Source: Triplophysa rosa
Lineage: Eukaryota; Chordata; Actinopteri; Cypriniformes; Nemacheilidae
Assembly (NCBI RefSeq): GCF_024868665.1
Contig: NC_079908.1
Coordinates: forward strand, 8,779,946-8,843,945
DNA length: 64,000 nt
Direction of reading: 5' to 3'
Positions 12,408 through 25,011 of this stretch are shown one piece after another. Numbering within the stretch: the stretch's first letter is position 1; the number at the start of each line of letters is the position of its first letter. The position numbers were made by a program, and so were the translations under genes. The notes under the pieces are model-generated. The model had not been told where the DNA came from, ran no database searches, and saw nothing but the letters and a program-made list of their open reading frames with translations.

Positions 12408-13020
12408 TGTGGATTCCTCTGGGACTGGATCTGGAGTCTTCTCTTGTAATTCTATCGGTGATTAGAGCCTACCAGTAGGCGCAGCAGCCCCCATCTGACC
12501 CATATGTATCAGATGATAACCACTGATAACGCCCATTCAATCGAGTGATAACATTCGAAGCGGGCGTCTGAACAGCATATATGGTTAATATTTGCCCTGT
12601 ACCTTTGTTAGATCACATTTATGAATTGCAGTGCTCCATGTTTTTTGCGGAAACGGCAGGGGCAGAAACAGAAAACTCACACTTACACACACTCTCAAAC
12701 GCACGCACACAGAAACACACACAAACATACTAAAAGGAGTCCCAGACATGAAGAGGACACAATGAAGGTATGCAGAACCTATAGTTTCAACAATTTTATA
12801 TGCCCTGGGTCCAGTGGACCCGAACATCCAGTATGTAATATACTGTAAATGTGTAGGGGGGTGTACAGTGTGCGGTCATTGAAAATTTGTCCTGATATAT
12901 GTTCTTCACAGAAAATAAGTCAAGGCGATGAGTTTGAATTTGAAAAAATAATTAATTGTATCATTTTTCTTTTGATAAAAAATGAAAACAGGTCCCGCAG
13001 ACCCCAACATCATACAAGGT
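12408..13020. other. Anonymous sequence with CACA-rich patch
   Basis: A degenerate CA/CACG-rich tract lies at about 12675-12730. No gene or other repeat recognised. Confidence 0.4.
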
Positions 13021-13130
13021 TTAAAGGAGTAGTTCACTTTAAAATAAGCCCGCCCCCATTGACTTTCCATAGTAGGAATAAAAATTAGAAGGTCAATGGG
13101 GGCTTATTTTGAAGTGAACTACTCCTATAA
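13021..13130. repeat. Short near-perfect hairpin element
   Basis: Arms starting TTTAAAGGAGTAGTTCACTT and ending AAGTGAACTACTCCTATAAA pair over roughly 45 bases each, including the GCCCCCATTGAC segment, with a loop of about 20 bases. It looks like a minimal MITE whose ends recall the AGTTCACC termini of the Angel-like copies. Confidence 0.8.
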
Positions 13131-15349
13131 ATTACAGATGTTTGCAAGAGTTTGCAAAATATATTGTGTCACAGCGCTAAACAGCATCCATATTTTGGAA
13201 CTTTAAGTTAAACTTAACTGTTGAAATATTTCTTTTTGAGCAAGTGGTTGTTGAGGTTAGAGGGAGGCCAGATTTTTAAGGGGGTGTGACTGCAAAACTT
13301 TGGGAACCTCTAGTGTAAGTGTGTGGGTCATGCCAGAGACGTGGCTAAGCATCCCTGCATGTAAGCCAAGTCTGAACACATCTTTGGTCATTTATTGACC
13401 GACCGTTCTTGCCCAATCGTTGTTTTCTTTTTAGTTGATTGTTAGAAACATTAATAGAGTCAGAAACTAAACAATAAAAGTTGTAAAAGTCATAAGCCCA
13501 TTTAAACTAGTAAAGCTCATCTGCTATACCATTACCTGTACTGACATAACACCCTTCATTAACGTGATGTACCATTCTCATTCACGTGGGTTTCATATAA
13601 ATTTGGAAAAGAGCAGAACAGAGGCACTCTGTTTTTTAAATGAAACGACACAGTGAGCTGATCACATTTAGACTCACTCAAAAACACCTACAGAAACTGT
13701 AGTTATTTACTCACAGTTCTGGGGGGCTTAAGCAGCTTTTCCTCAGACTGTGGCTCGGCTAATTAGACGTCTAGCAACAGTCTTCAAAAGCATTGTTCTT
13801 TGGCAATACATTTGGTCTGAAGCATTTTTACCCGCCTAAAATAGCAGTGAGGGGGGTGAGTGGTGAAAATGAATTGGACGCACTTGCATTTAACAAGTGT
13901 GGTAAAGAGCAGTGGTGCAAAAATGGGGTATGCAGTAGGCTATATGCGGTGCATAGGGGCGCCTCACGAGGGGGGCGCCATTGTGGCAAAATATTATTTA
14001 AAGTTTTTTTTAATAAAACGTTATAAATAATAAATATAACGAAAAAGTCATTATGTAAAACGTTTTAGTTTCACTTTTGTCTAGCATTTTAAACGAGTTC
14101 AATAAATATATATTTTATTTAATCAAGTTATTATGTCATCCAATCACTCGTTGACAGTCAAATGACCAATCGAGCAAAGAAACTTCCCAAAGCGCAAAAC
14201 AGAACATGAAAATGAAAAACAAGTAAATTGACAAGTAAAACCAATGTCCAAGTGGATAAATATCGATTATCATTTCATCTGTAGATCTTTAAGTTATTTA
14301 ACGTTGCCTGATAGGTAGTTCATATCATAATACAATATCAGTTCACCTCTAGGCCTACATATTTGTCGCTTATAAAATAAATCTATGTTTACGAAGGAGC
14401 TTTATAATTACATTCGGGAGGGTCTGAGACGGTTGTTAAAGCTGTTAAGTCTCCCACTATCACACATATAAGCTAGTTATCGGGTTCTTCATTACACGTC
14501 GGACGCGTTTTCCCATATGACGACGCGAGCTGTGCAGTTTGAACGTCAGGCCCGTGTTCTTAATACAACGCGAGCAGATGCGTCTTCTGCAAACAGCGCG
14601 CAGCACAGAGCACCGGAGAGATTGCGCGTGGACAGTGAAAAAGCGTAATGATTGATGACAGAGACAAGAGCGCAAAAGAACGTTTGTTAATAAAAAATCA
14701 TTTCTGCGTTCAATGTAAGTGTGTTTGTCTTTGTTTTACTTTAATGATGTGTTTTCATAAAATGTGAACCACAAACTAAAAATGTTTTAAAGCAAGGGGA
14801 AAATCCAAAGATTTTTTATTTATTTGTGTTATAATATCTGTTATCCATCTTATTTAGATGCTTAATTATAAATGCACAGTAAAGGTATGTTTAACATAGG
14901 CTATTTTATTGTTGTGTTTTTATTAAATATTAATGAACCACAAACTAAGCATTCGTTTTAAAGTAGGCCTAAGTGGGGAAAAACAAAGACCTTTTGTATA
15001 TTTGTGTTATACAACGCGAGTATATCATGTGATACGTCTTATTCTGATGATAATAAATAATGTTAATAATACTTTTTGTTGAAGGAAAGAGAATAATCTA
15101 AATGTATAACTTTGAAGATCAAAATTTCCTCACCAGCACATCTTTAATGGGCTACAACTCGAATGTTACTTATATTTGGGATATTTAAAGAATATTGTTG
15201 TTTAAAACTGGACAAGCTTTTTGTTAAAGGTTTTAAATGTCAAAATTCTAGACTACATAAATGAAACTCACTTTTCAAAGAATACAATAAATAGCCTTAT
15301 TTGGGGATTTATTTAGTTAAGCAAAATATCAAATAAAAAGTGTTTAGCC
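13131..15349. other. Anonymous intergenic sequence
   Basis: No supported gene. GGGGCGCC appears twice near 13955-13978 in a short GC-rich patch. Part of this interval may be the decayed body of the hAT element whose terminus lies at 15350-15422, but I could not find the opposite end. Confidence 0.4.
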
Positions 15350-15422
15350 TGTTATACGATTAATAAAAAAAACAATCGTCCGATTATTCGATGATCAAAA
15401 TAATCGTTAGTTTCAGCCCTAA
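15350..15422 (-). mobile_element. Terminus of a hAT-type element
   Basis: On the minus strand it reads TTAGGGCTGAAACTAACGAT followed by TATTTTGATCATCGAATAAT. This is a widespread hAT-like terminus, and a related end occurs at 52735. Only one end was identified. Confidence 0.6.
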
Positions 15423-17016
15423 TTTATTGTGTATGTCTGAACATAAACTTTATGTACTTTTACTACTTTTTGCTCCTCTTTTTCATCAGTTTTCAGATTG
15501 TTTTTTATCTTTTCGTACCATGAAGCCGATTTAGGTGGCTTGCCAGGTAAGTTTAAAGAGTACATAAATATAGATTTTTAAGGTCCTACTTTGGTTTATG
15601 GAGTGTCCAACAACAAGTTTATGTACATAGATTGTGTAAAAACACTATTGTAGTGGTTTTAGCTAAAATAATGATGAGCTAGGCTCACCAAATGGTTCTC
15701 CACCAGATCTATCAAGATCACATCCATGAAATTAGTTATTTAAAACATCAATTTCAGTCAAGGAATTAGTTTAGCTCAAAGGAAAATACGTATAATAATC
15801 GTGATCAAATATACAGTACATATTTTATGGTCTCTGATTAGTGATATAAAGCATAACAATACTTGTATGCATTCGTCCAGCGAATGCCTCAATGATATTA
15901 CATTCTTTACATTATCAAATGGCCATAAGTAACGTGACTTTACCAAACAGGATTTAGAGCAAAGGTAGCGATAATCAAACACAGTTTAAGTGACCAAGTA
16001 TATGAGCTGAACACAGAAAACCCCTCACAGGTGAATATGGTTGTTTATTAAACTCAACTCTACATGGTAAAAATAATGACGATCGCATAAACACAAACAA
16101 TACAAGAAACACAAACGCGCTAGGGAGCGCGGAGAGAGAAAGGGCGAGAAAAGAGAGCATGGCAGCGATTTCTGAACACCAATAAAAATCATCTTTAACA
16201 AAAGAGGTACAAACTTAGTCCATTGTTCCTTCTTTTCCCCCAGTGGGGAAGTCCTAGCAAAACGTAGGCGGGGACTATATGTAGTGAAGTAAATCCGTGG
16301 CGGTTAGCAAATTGGACTAGGGATGACTCATTTGCGTGATTCAGAACTCGACTCCCTTTTTTCCAAGCCAATAACTTTGTTATTCATTCACCTTCGGATT
16401 TACAACTTGGCAGACTGCTTACTTTAAAACACAGCAACATTACAGACTGCATGAAATGTAATTTTCATGATCTCATGTTATGTACTCTTTAAGATTAGTT
16501 TGCGCCAACCCTGAGTTTTAGGTACCATGAAAGTAGCTTGGCTTTAATTGGTGTTCATCATCATGGTAATTTACGTAGCACGGCTCACCTGCTCCGGAGC
16601 AGGTTTTGATCTAGATTAGAGATCTTACACTGAAACTTTTTTACATAAAAGTGAGCAAATTTACATAAGTGACGCAACTAATTCACAGTACTTCTTGCAA
16701 TGGCTAATTCTTTCTAATAATGTGACATACAAAAATAAAACAAATAAAAAAATCATATAAAATACAAAACTATTTTTAAAAATATAAAAGAAAATACTGT
16801 TGTTGCTAAAGTTAAAACCTGCCTTTCCCTTATTTTTGCATGAAATGCATGTAATGGACAACATACTGTATGTATTTCTTTGTGTTGAGTTATTTTCAGC
16901 ACACAATTTACTTGTCTGTGATGTTGAACACCTAGGAATACTTTCAGTTTCTTTGTGATAGCTGGACATTTATCTTCTTTGTCCACTAAAGAAACCTTCT
17001 ATTAAACAGCTATATA
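15423..17016. other. Anonymous intergenic sequence
   Basis: No gene supported. A purine-rich GAGAGAAAGGGCGAGAAAAG tract sits near 16130. Open frames near 16.7-16.9 kb are A/T-driven. Confidence 0.4.
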
Positions 17017-17426
17017 GATACTGCCATGGCAGAGCCGCTTGTTCTGTGTGGAGAGAAGCATATTATTGTCTGTCACGACATAATATGCGTTCTCTCTGGT
17101 GTCTCGTCTCTAAATTCCTCCTTCTCGTTCCCTCATTAGCTTCCCCTTAGTGTTTGATCCCTGTCACCTGCCCGTCACCCTCCCTGTGTTATCATCCCTC
17201 GTTAGTGTTGCCCTATTTAGAGCCCCTGTTCTTTCTGTCCCGTGTCAGTTCATTGTTCCTTGTTCGTGTGAGGTCCTGTCTATCTATCTTGTTCCTGCCT
17301 TGCCTTGCCATGCCCCGCCCCTCAGTGTGAGTTTTGTTAGTTTATTGCCTTAATTCTTGTTTTGCCCCCTAGAGGGAAGTTTTTGTTTGTCTTTTTTTGA
17401 GAAGTCTCTTTGTTAGTGTTTGTTCC

Positions 17427-17812
17427 TCTCAGGGACCCTCAGGGACCCTCTTTCACGGGCGGAGATGAGGATGCTGAGACCGCTGGACTTCAATGTCGCA
17501 GTTCGGTACACCATGAACCGGCCGGAGTCCAGGGTCTCAGTCCAATCCAGCTCTTCATCTCCGTTGCCTGCGATCCCTGAGGGTCGCGCCCTGCAGGTCG
17601 GCGTCATGAGCATCGCCGCACCATCCACCTCACCCTCAGCAGCCTCTCCACCACCAGTGTGGGATTCCCCATCCGACTCCTCCAGCACGGAGCTAGCCAC
17701 ACCCCCCGTCGCCTCCCTTCAGCCGGCCACGCGTCCAGTGGGCCGGTCCAGGCGGAAGAAGCCGAGGAGGGGGTCGCGGCTCCCAACCCAGCCAGCGTCC
17801 AGTCCTGCCTAG
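17427..17812 (+). pseudogene. Proline/serine-rich gag-like remnant inside the LTR element
   Basis: An open frame begins inside the truncated 5' LTR at 17420 and runs to a stop at 17812. It is rich in Pro, Ser and Arg, with a basic patch RSRRKKPRRGSR near its end, plausible for the variable C-terminal part of a retroelement gag. GC content is clearly above the flanking DNA. No zinc knuckle is seen. It is not a host gene, because it lies wholly between the two LTRs. Confidence 0.55.
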
Positions 17813-17900
17813 GCCCTGGCGCCCGTTCCAGTTATCCAGCCGGCATCCAGTCCGGCGATCCAGCCGGCAGCCCATCCGGCGATCCAGCCGCAAGAGAGCG
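17813..17900 (+). repeat. Short GATCCAGCCGG tandem repeats
   Basis: Imperfect units of about 15-17 bases (atccagccggcatccagtcc, cggcgatccagccggcagcc) sit in the internal region of the LTR element after the gag-like frame. Confidence 0.5.
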
Positions 17901-18618
17901 CTCCCCAGCCGCCAGAGAGCCAGTCCTGTCCAGCTGGCAACTCAGCCGGCCTTCCAGCCAAACCTGCCTCCGACAAGTCCCCCCGGACTCCGCGCTCGTC
18001 ACCTTGTTTTGTTGGATGTTGTCTGTTACCCAGTCTGTCCTGTCTCGTTAGTCTGCCCTTGGTGAACGCCTGGGGTGTTCATTAAGGGGGGGGGGCTTCT
18101 GTCATGCTTCTGCCTCTTCTTGTCATGTCTGTCTTGGTCTTGTGGCAGAGCCTCTTGTTCTGTGTGGAGAGAAGCACATTATTGTCTGTCACGACATAAT
18201 ATGCGTTCTCTCCGGTGTCTCGTCTCTAAGTCCCTCCCTCTCGTTCCCTCGTTAGCTTCCCCTTAGTGTTTCATCCCTGTCACTTGTCCGTCACCTCGTT
18301 AGTGTTCCCTTATTTAGAGCCTCTGCTCTTACTGTCCCGTGTCGGTTCATTGTTCATTGTCCCTCATTCGTGTGAGTTCCTGTCTATCTATCTTGTTCCT
18401 GCCTTGCCGTGCATTGTCCCTCAGTGTGAGTTTTGTTAGTTTATTGCCTTAATTCTTGTTTTGCCCCCTAGAGGGAAGCTTTTGTTTGTCTTTTTTTGAG
18501 AAGTCTTTGTTAGTGTTTGTTCCCCCATCGTAGGTTTTTGTTTTGTATTTTTAATAAATTTGTTAACCCCTTAATTGCTGCCTGCATCTGGGTTCTTCCC
18601 CCAAACCCTGACAGATAC

Positions 18619-20698
18619 GTTTGACAGGTGACATCACATTAACTTTTACATTGTCAATTAACCTTTTTTTCTAAAAGCAAGTTTTACTTTGAGAGCTTCT
18701 AAATAATATTATCATACAGTACATATGAAAATGATCAATAAGAACTTTTATTGTATGCTTTAATGATTAGATCATTGTGTGTCAGTGATTTTAGGAAGGT
18801 TAAGCAAATGGGGAACAGTACAGAACACTTTAACGGAATAGAATTTGTCAAAGTAAAACTTAAATCTTCAATACAATCTTCCCTTCTCTGATCTATGACA
18901 GGACTATATGATGGTCTGTTGGTGTGAGACAGGGGTTATGAATGTGAGAGGTTTTTGCTATCCTGACCACAGAACCGTTTCGATGTGGACATCAGTCAGT
19001 TTCACATACTGACTCACATTACATTTCACAAACTGGCATCTTTATTCCAGCTGCTCAGTCTCACAGTCAGCTTCTTTAGTGTATGTTGTTCATTTTTCTT
19101 CTGTAACCCATATGGAGGTAGAGGCTTCAGTGTATGTAAGAGCCATTAACCTAATTATAAATCTTCAGATTCACATGTGTGCCATAATGAATAGTACATT
19201 TATCTCGTCAACTCTGTCAGAGCACAGAGATAGTTTCTCTTCATGTGCTTCTACCTATTAAATAATTATAACTATTATAATATTCAACCACTGGGGTTGC
19301 ACATGCACACATGCACATTATACGCACACAACATATTATACTGTAGTTTTTACCTTAGTACACTAGTAAATATATATATATATATATATATATATTATTT
19401 GTGCATTGCAATCAGCAGTATTTCTAAAAAACTTAACTCTTGCTGGGACAATAATACATTATGTTTTTGAAATACATTTTTGTGTTCCAAATATTTGCAC
19501 ATAATTTCCTGAGAAACATACAGAACTTGTGAGATCCATGTTGAATGCGATTGGTTTTTGAGGCCCGACGTCACTCATTCATGTGCACATTAATCTTAGC
19601 TTCAGGATCAAAGCTTGAGTTGACAAAGAAAGTCGATGAGCTGCTTCATGGTACCAAGAAAGCCTGACTGCATTGGTTTGGTTTTGTCAACCCAAAACTA
19701 ATCCTGTAACCTTCAGTTTGTTCAGCTACGTTCATGGTACAGGCCCCCGGTTTATTTTTGTTTGTTATTTATTTTGCCACCTTACCGCTTGAGACAGTCC
19801 ATTAGAAATGAAAAGTCATCGACAACTCAACAACTGTTGACAAGACCAGAAAAGTAAATATAATTTTAAAAGCGAACTAGCTCTATTGTTACATAATTTT
19901 GACTGAGAAAAATATTAATTATTTGACTTTTGATTTGTGTTCAGTAAAAAAAGCCTTTTGCCCTCAGTTGGTGTAGTAACAGCATTTACCAGCAGGGGCT
20001 AAGCTGTCAAACCTTGAGCCCCTGGATCGCACACATTATAAATGTTAATTTATGTGTAATTTACTTTCAATTAACAGTAACCGAGGGCAGCGTTTCGTTA
20101 ATCAAGCTAGGTTTCCATCAATTTTTCTGGACGTGCTTAGTAAATCATTTTATTAGTTTCAAATCAGAGCTGTCCGTCAACCAGAATTATTCTCATATAC
20201 TAGTTAACACATGCTTGCACTCAGTTCTTTTCAAACAAAGAGAAATATGTAAATGTTGGGTGCTCCAGTTTGTGTGGATGATACTTGTAGCAGAATATTT
20301 GTGCATATAAAAACACACAGAACGCTTTCCTCATCTGTCTGCACTCCTCTTCACAACAATACAGGTTCAGCTCTGCCTGTTATTCTGCATGTCACGTAAG
20401 ATAATCAGAGAAACCCGAATGCAGTCTTAGAAAAACATTAGATTTATATATTTCTTGGTTGTATATTTGTATATTACAGTTGCTCTAAATTTTACAGTAA
20501 ATCTTTACAAATTGTCGGTAACATTAATGTAATGTCTTACTAGAATTTCTTACTAGACTCTATAAAGACTTTATAAAATGTCTTACCAGACTTTATAAAT
20601 CAAACAGATATTAATTAAAAATTGAAAGTAAGAAATTGTTAAATGTTCAAATGTGAACTGTTGGGATAAAAAATAAATATGGGGATAATTAATTGTCA
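18619..20698. other. Anonymous intergenic sequence with a TA microsatellite
   Basis: A (TA)n tract lies at about 19370-19395. No gene or recognisable transposon otherwise. Confidence 0.45.
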
Positions 20699-21093
20699 TT
20701 AAAGGGTTTTTGTGTGAATTTTAGCGGCATCTAGTGGTGATGTTGCGAATTGCAACCAACGGCTCACTCCGCCCCTCCCTTTGAAGCACTATAGCGACTG
20801 ACACAGGACTAAGATGTCATTGCTTTTTAATGTCCTTGCTGAAGGAGAATGACGTATTTACGAAACGCGCTCTGTAGAGCAGTTTGTCTGTTTAGGGCTA
20901 CTGTAGAAACAACATGGTGAATTTCATGTAAGGGGACCACTGTGTATGTAGATAGAAATAGCTCTTTCTAAGGTAATAAAAACATAACGCTTCATTATGT
21001 AAGGTTTTTATACGCATCTGAAGACATAGTTATGTATATTATATTGCATTTCTCTCAATTGATTCTCCTTAATCTCACACACTGCATCTTTAA
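20699..21093 (-). mobile_element. TTAA-bounded short element (copy A)
   Basis: Ends TTAAAGGGT and CACTGCATCTTTAA. The interior (gcatctagtggtgatgttgc, then acatggtgaatttcatgtaa) is the reverse complement of the element at 62178-62582. Two dispersed copies in opposite orientation define a real family of about 400 bases. No coding capacity. Confidence 0.8.
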
Positions 21094-21397
21094 GAGCCTT
21101 GCTTCATATAGATCATTTAGTGAAATCTGTTTAAATATTATGTTAAAATTAGTGTAAAATAGTTAAATGCTTACACTTAGCACTTTAACAATCTTGCAAT
21201 GTGTAACAACTCCTGGACTACATTCACCATAATGCCTTGCACCTGCACTCCTCCGGCCATATTGATTGTTCCCCACACCTGACTCTCGTTACCGTACCCT
21301 TTATATGTTTGCACCTTACCTTTGTTTTTCGTCCAGTCTTGTTGTACCTCTTGTTGCAAGTTGTGGAAGTTGTATTTTGGATTATCAAATGCTCTCC
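21094..21397. other. Anonymous spacer
   Basis: No gene or repeat recognised between two mobile elements. Confidence 0.4.
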
Positions 21398-21399
21398 TA

Positions 21400-22789
21400 C
21401 ACTCAAAAAAAGATTTTTTGATGCTGTTCACTTAACTTGAACAAATCACTTTCATTTAACACAATTGTATAGGTTTCTAGCTCAAACTTGCACTAAAAAA
21501 AGAAGCTCTTTGGTTGAACATTCAATCATGGACAGTGGTTCCACATGTTTGAGTCATGTTTTCTTAACATGAAATTAACATGTCGAGAGAACATGAATGA
21601 ATCAAGTAAACTCAACATGAAATTAACATGTAGAGAGAACATGAGTGAAGCATGTAAACTCAACATGAAAGTAACGTTAAGTGAACATGACTGAATCAAG
21701 TAAACCCAACAAGATAGTCTTCTGCACAACTCTTAAAACAGACGTCATTAAAACTCTTTAAAATGCCAACACAACAGAATACTAAACTCTAATACCCTGA
21801 TAGGAAGCAACCATTAAATCAATGTTAAAAATTATTGATTTGTCATTGTTAATGGCATTGAATCAAAATAAATTTGCACCCGCAATTCATGTTGAAAAAA
21901 TGAAATTTCATCAAACCATTATTGTGATCAGTGTTTGCTTTAGTTGGGACCTTGATTCTTGACATTGTTAAGTCAGTTCCTCCATTTCTCCTGTTCTCTT
22001 GCATGCTTGTGAATGTGTTTAACAAAAGCACATGTAAAGCATTCAAAAGTGATGTGTCACAAGAGGACAGTTATAGTTGTTTGCTTTTATGGTGTGTTAT
22101 AAATGAAGAAGCTGCTTTAAATTTATAGTAAGATTGATGATTGATTGATGTGTTCTGGTCACAAATGCAAAATTTCTGGGGCAAATTAGGCAAAGTTTTT
22201 TTTTGACACGTTTGAACATCAACAGTCATCATACAAACCTCAACGACAATCATCAAACTAATTCAGATAAACATATCCACCGCAATGGATGCTGGGAGTC
22301 ATGAATGAGTTTTGTACTATGATGTTACCCAGCATGCATTGCAGTATGAAGCTTTCTTTTGTTGATTGTCACCATTGTTGAGATTCTTACACTGATTCTT
22401 GATGTCTAATTGATTCAACAATATAATTTTCCTCTATATTATCACATATTGTTAACAATAACACAACAATCTCATGAACAACATATCAGTAACTTCACAA
22501 TGACTACACTGGATCCTGCTGGTCCCTCTTCTTCTTTGCCTAAACAAATGTAGAACAAAACTAACAATAAAATACAAATCGAGAGCTGACACTGAGGATG
22601 AAACTAAAGCAAACACTGATCACAATAATGGTGATTTGCTCTTCTACATGTTAATTTCATGTTGAGGTTACTTGATTTATTTTTGTTTTTTCTACATGTT
22701 CATTTCATGTTGAGAAAACATGACTCAAACATGTGGAACCACTGTCCATGATTGAATTATGTTAAACCAAAGAGCCATTTTTTTGAGTG
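21400..22789. mobile_element. TA-flanked TIR element with internal ACATG repeats
   Basis: TA dinucleotides at 21398-21399 and 22790-22791 flank CACTCAAAAAAA and its inverse TTTTTTTGAGTG. Further inside, the two sides share inverted copies of GGACAGTGGTTCCACATGTT. Both halves are rich in AACATGAAATTAACATGTAG-like units repeated in tandem (21560-21720). No transposase frame is present in 1,390 bases. The TA duplication fits a Tc1/mariner-type mobiliser, but the superfamily is inferred. Confidence 0.75.
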
Positions 22790-22791
22790 TA

Positions 22792-24204
22792 CGGACTCTT
22801 TCTGGATGATCTGTTTTGCCTGTATTTGATCCGTGCATGTTATTAGTTGGATTTATATTCCCGTGGATGTTTACCCGTATTTACAACGGATCTGATCTTC
22901 TTGCCTGGACTCATTAAAATCATGTATTCATCAGTTTCCTGTGTGGCATCGTTCCTCATTTCAATAGAACTGTTACACAATGTACCTTTTATTTCCCATA
23001 GTGTTGTGTTGGTGAGTCACTGTGTGTGTGATAGTCCCCCAAAACAGAACTGTGCTAGATTGAAAATCTCATGTCAGAGAGATGATTCTGCTATTGATCC
23101 CATCAAACAGCCAAACGCTGCTCTGACCTCCCATTATGCTCAATGTAAATGTAGAATCTTATTCATGCCGAGGATTTTTCGCTGTCATCAGATATTTTTG
23201 GGATGTTAAGCATCAGTTTAGAACTAAATTGGCTCTAAGGTATCAGTGAAATTTCTTCAACCCGCTATTTGGTACTTTAGCAACTCATTTTTGGGACTGC
23301 AGATATCAGCTCCATATGTTCTTGAATAGCCTCTAGGTGACATTATAAGAGTTTCAGCATATCTTATAATAAGTGGATCAAGCTATCCCATCAAGTTGAC
23401 AAATGCATTTGGTCTATCTAGATGTTTTGATGACTTTCAACAAGAGGCATATTCCTGCAGTCACAACTCTTCTTCAGAATCTGTGTGCTGTAAAAAGAAA
23501 AACAAACTTTAAAATATGCATTCACACATACAACCGTTAAACTCAAAGAGTAAACTAATATTAACAAAATAAATGACTCATAAGGTGGTAAACAATACAG
23601 TAAAACTTACTTTCATGGTCTCTTGTGTACTATTCGCACAATCCACGTGTCACCTGTAGGAAGACAAATGACACCAAATGTTACATTTACCTCAGAGAAG
23701 TTAAATAATAGCAATAGGATTATTAGCCATGGCAAATTTATGAATGAATACAATATACAACATTAATGTATTGTACTTTTACTTAACCTGGTATCTGTGG
23801 CTTGAATTTGCAGTGCCTTATGACAAGGCATTGATGTATTGATCAGGTGTTGTGAAATAGCAGAAGTTGTAGCTTCACTAAAAGATGGTAAGGTCCATTG
23901 GTCAGAGAAAATGGAGATAAAAACATTATAAAAACAGTGTATCCAAGCAATACGAGTAATTGTTAATAGAGTAATAGTTTATTACCAAATCTCTTGATAT
24001 ATTTCTAATGACCTTCAGTGGTTATTACTACACTTGTATGTTACATAACATATAGCATGCAGGTAAATGCAAGCATAACCACAAATCTTAACATGAACAA
24101 TAAGGGATTAAGTAATTCAGAGAAGTCAGGAGTTATTTTAACTTTCCTAACATTAACAACATAATAGGCTATGGGTAGAATCTGAATTTTTCTTAGATGG
24201 TTTC
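22792..24204. other. Anonymous intergenic sequence
   Basis: A 120-codon open frame at 22847-23209 has no recognisable domain. No other structure seen. Confidence 0.4.
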
Positions 24205-24602
24205 ATCAGGGCTCGATCGCTTTTTGAAGAGGTTTGCTCGTAAATGCATTCAAAATAACTGTAATACCATTGCGCAAACCGTCTGCTGCTGTTAAACCGC
24301 GCGGTGTGCGCTGTTGTGCCGAGAAATGCACCCCTGCCAGATTATGCACCTCCTTCAATAACACGCTGTCCGATTGGCTAATTCTAACACCTCCCCTTCC
24401 CACACCTAATCCTAATCCTAACCCCTCCCTTAACACCTAATCCTAACCCCTCCCCTAACACATAATCTGGCAGGGGTGCATTTTTTGGCACAACAGCGCA
24501 CACCGTGCGTCTTAACAGCAGCAGGCGGTTTGCGCAATGGTATTACAGTTATTTTGAATGCATTTACGAGCAAACCTCTTCAAAAAGCGATCAAGCCCTG
24601 AT
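24205..24602. mobile_element. Fold-back element with telomere-like core
   Basis: Two inverted arms of about 142 bases (24205-24346 and 24461-24602) are nearly identical, starting ATCAGGGCTCGATCGC and ending GCGATCAAGCCCTGAT. The loop is a run of CCTAATCCTAACCCCTCCC-type units resembling degenerate telomeric repeat. No coding capacity. No convincing target duplication seen. Confidence 0.85.
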
Positions 24603-25011
24603 TAAAGCGGACTATATTAGTGAACTAATGAAGGTAATAGTGAATGAAGGTTAAGGGGGCGATTTCGGAACCAGCCTCTGTCTTGCTTACGCTGATTTCA
24701 CTCCTCCCCTTAGCCTACTACAGCCGCCTACTCTAGTCTTCTTTTCAGGCGAGGCAAGGCACATCTCAAACAAGCCTAATGTGTTCCCTGGTAAGTAATT
24801 ACTCCGTGAATAAATCCGCATCTAAGTTTTAAGAGATTTGTGCCCATGCTGCATTGTTTGTGAGCTTTATATGCACGGTGACGTCTAACGTCCCCGCCAC
24901 AGGAAGTAGTCGCTTTTAGCAACTTGCAACCACCATTTTTAAGACACAATAAGGCTTTAAAAAAACACAAGCGGGTTATAATTGGTGTGTGTTATGTCAT
25001 AGAATAACAAC
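24603..25011. other. Anonymous spacer
   Basis: No gene or repeat recognised between two fold-back elements. Confidence 0.4.

Larger units (their letters stand above)
17022..18613 (+). mobile_element. Defective non-autonomous LTR retroelement with GATAC target duplication
   Basis: The pentamer GATAC flanks both ends (17017-17021 and 18614-18618). The 3' LTR (18103-18613) starts TGTCATGCTTCTGCC, ends CCAAACCCTGACA and is preceded by a polypurine tract of about ten G. The 5' LTR (17022 to about 17426) is a direct copy lacking about 37 bases near its start and its last roughly 100 bases, so U5, primer-binding site and early gag are gone. The internal part carries only a proline/serine-rich frame and no protease, reverse transcriptase or integrase. 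Confidence 0.85.

Noticed and set aside
17659..18051. 130-codon open frame in a second frame of the LTR internal region
   Set aside because: It overlaps the better-supported gag-like frame, is explained by GC-rich repeats, and has no domain.
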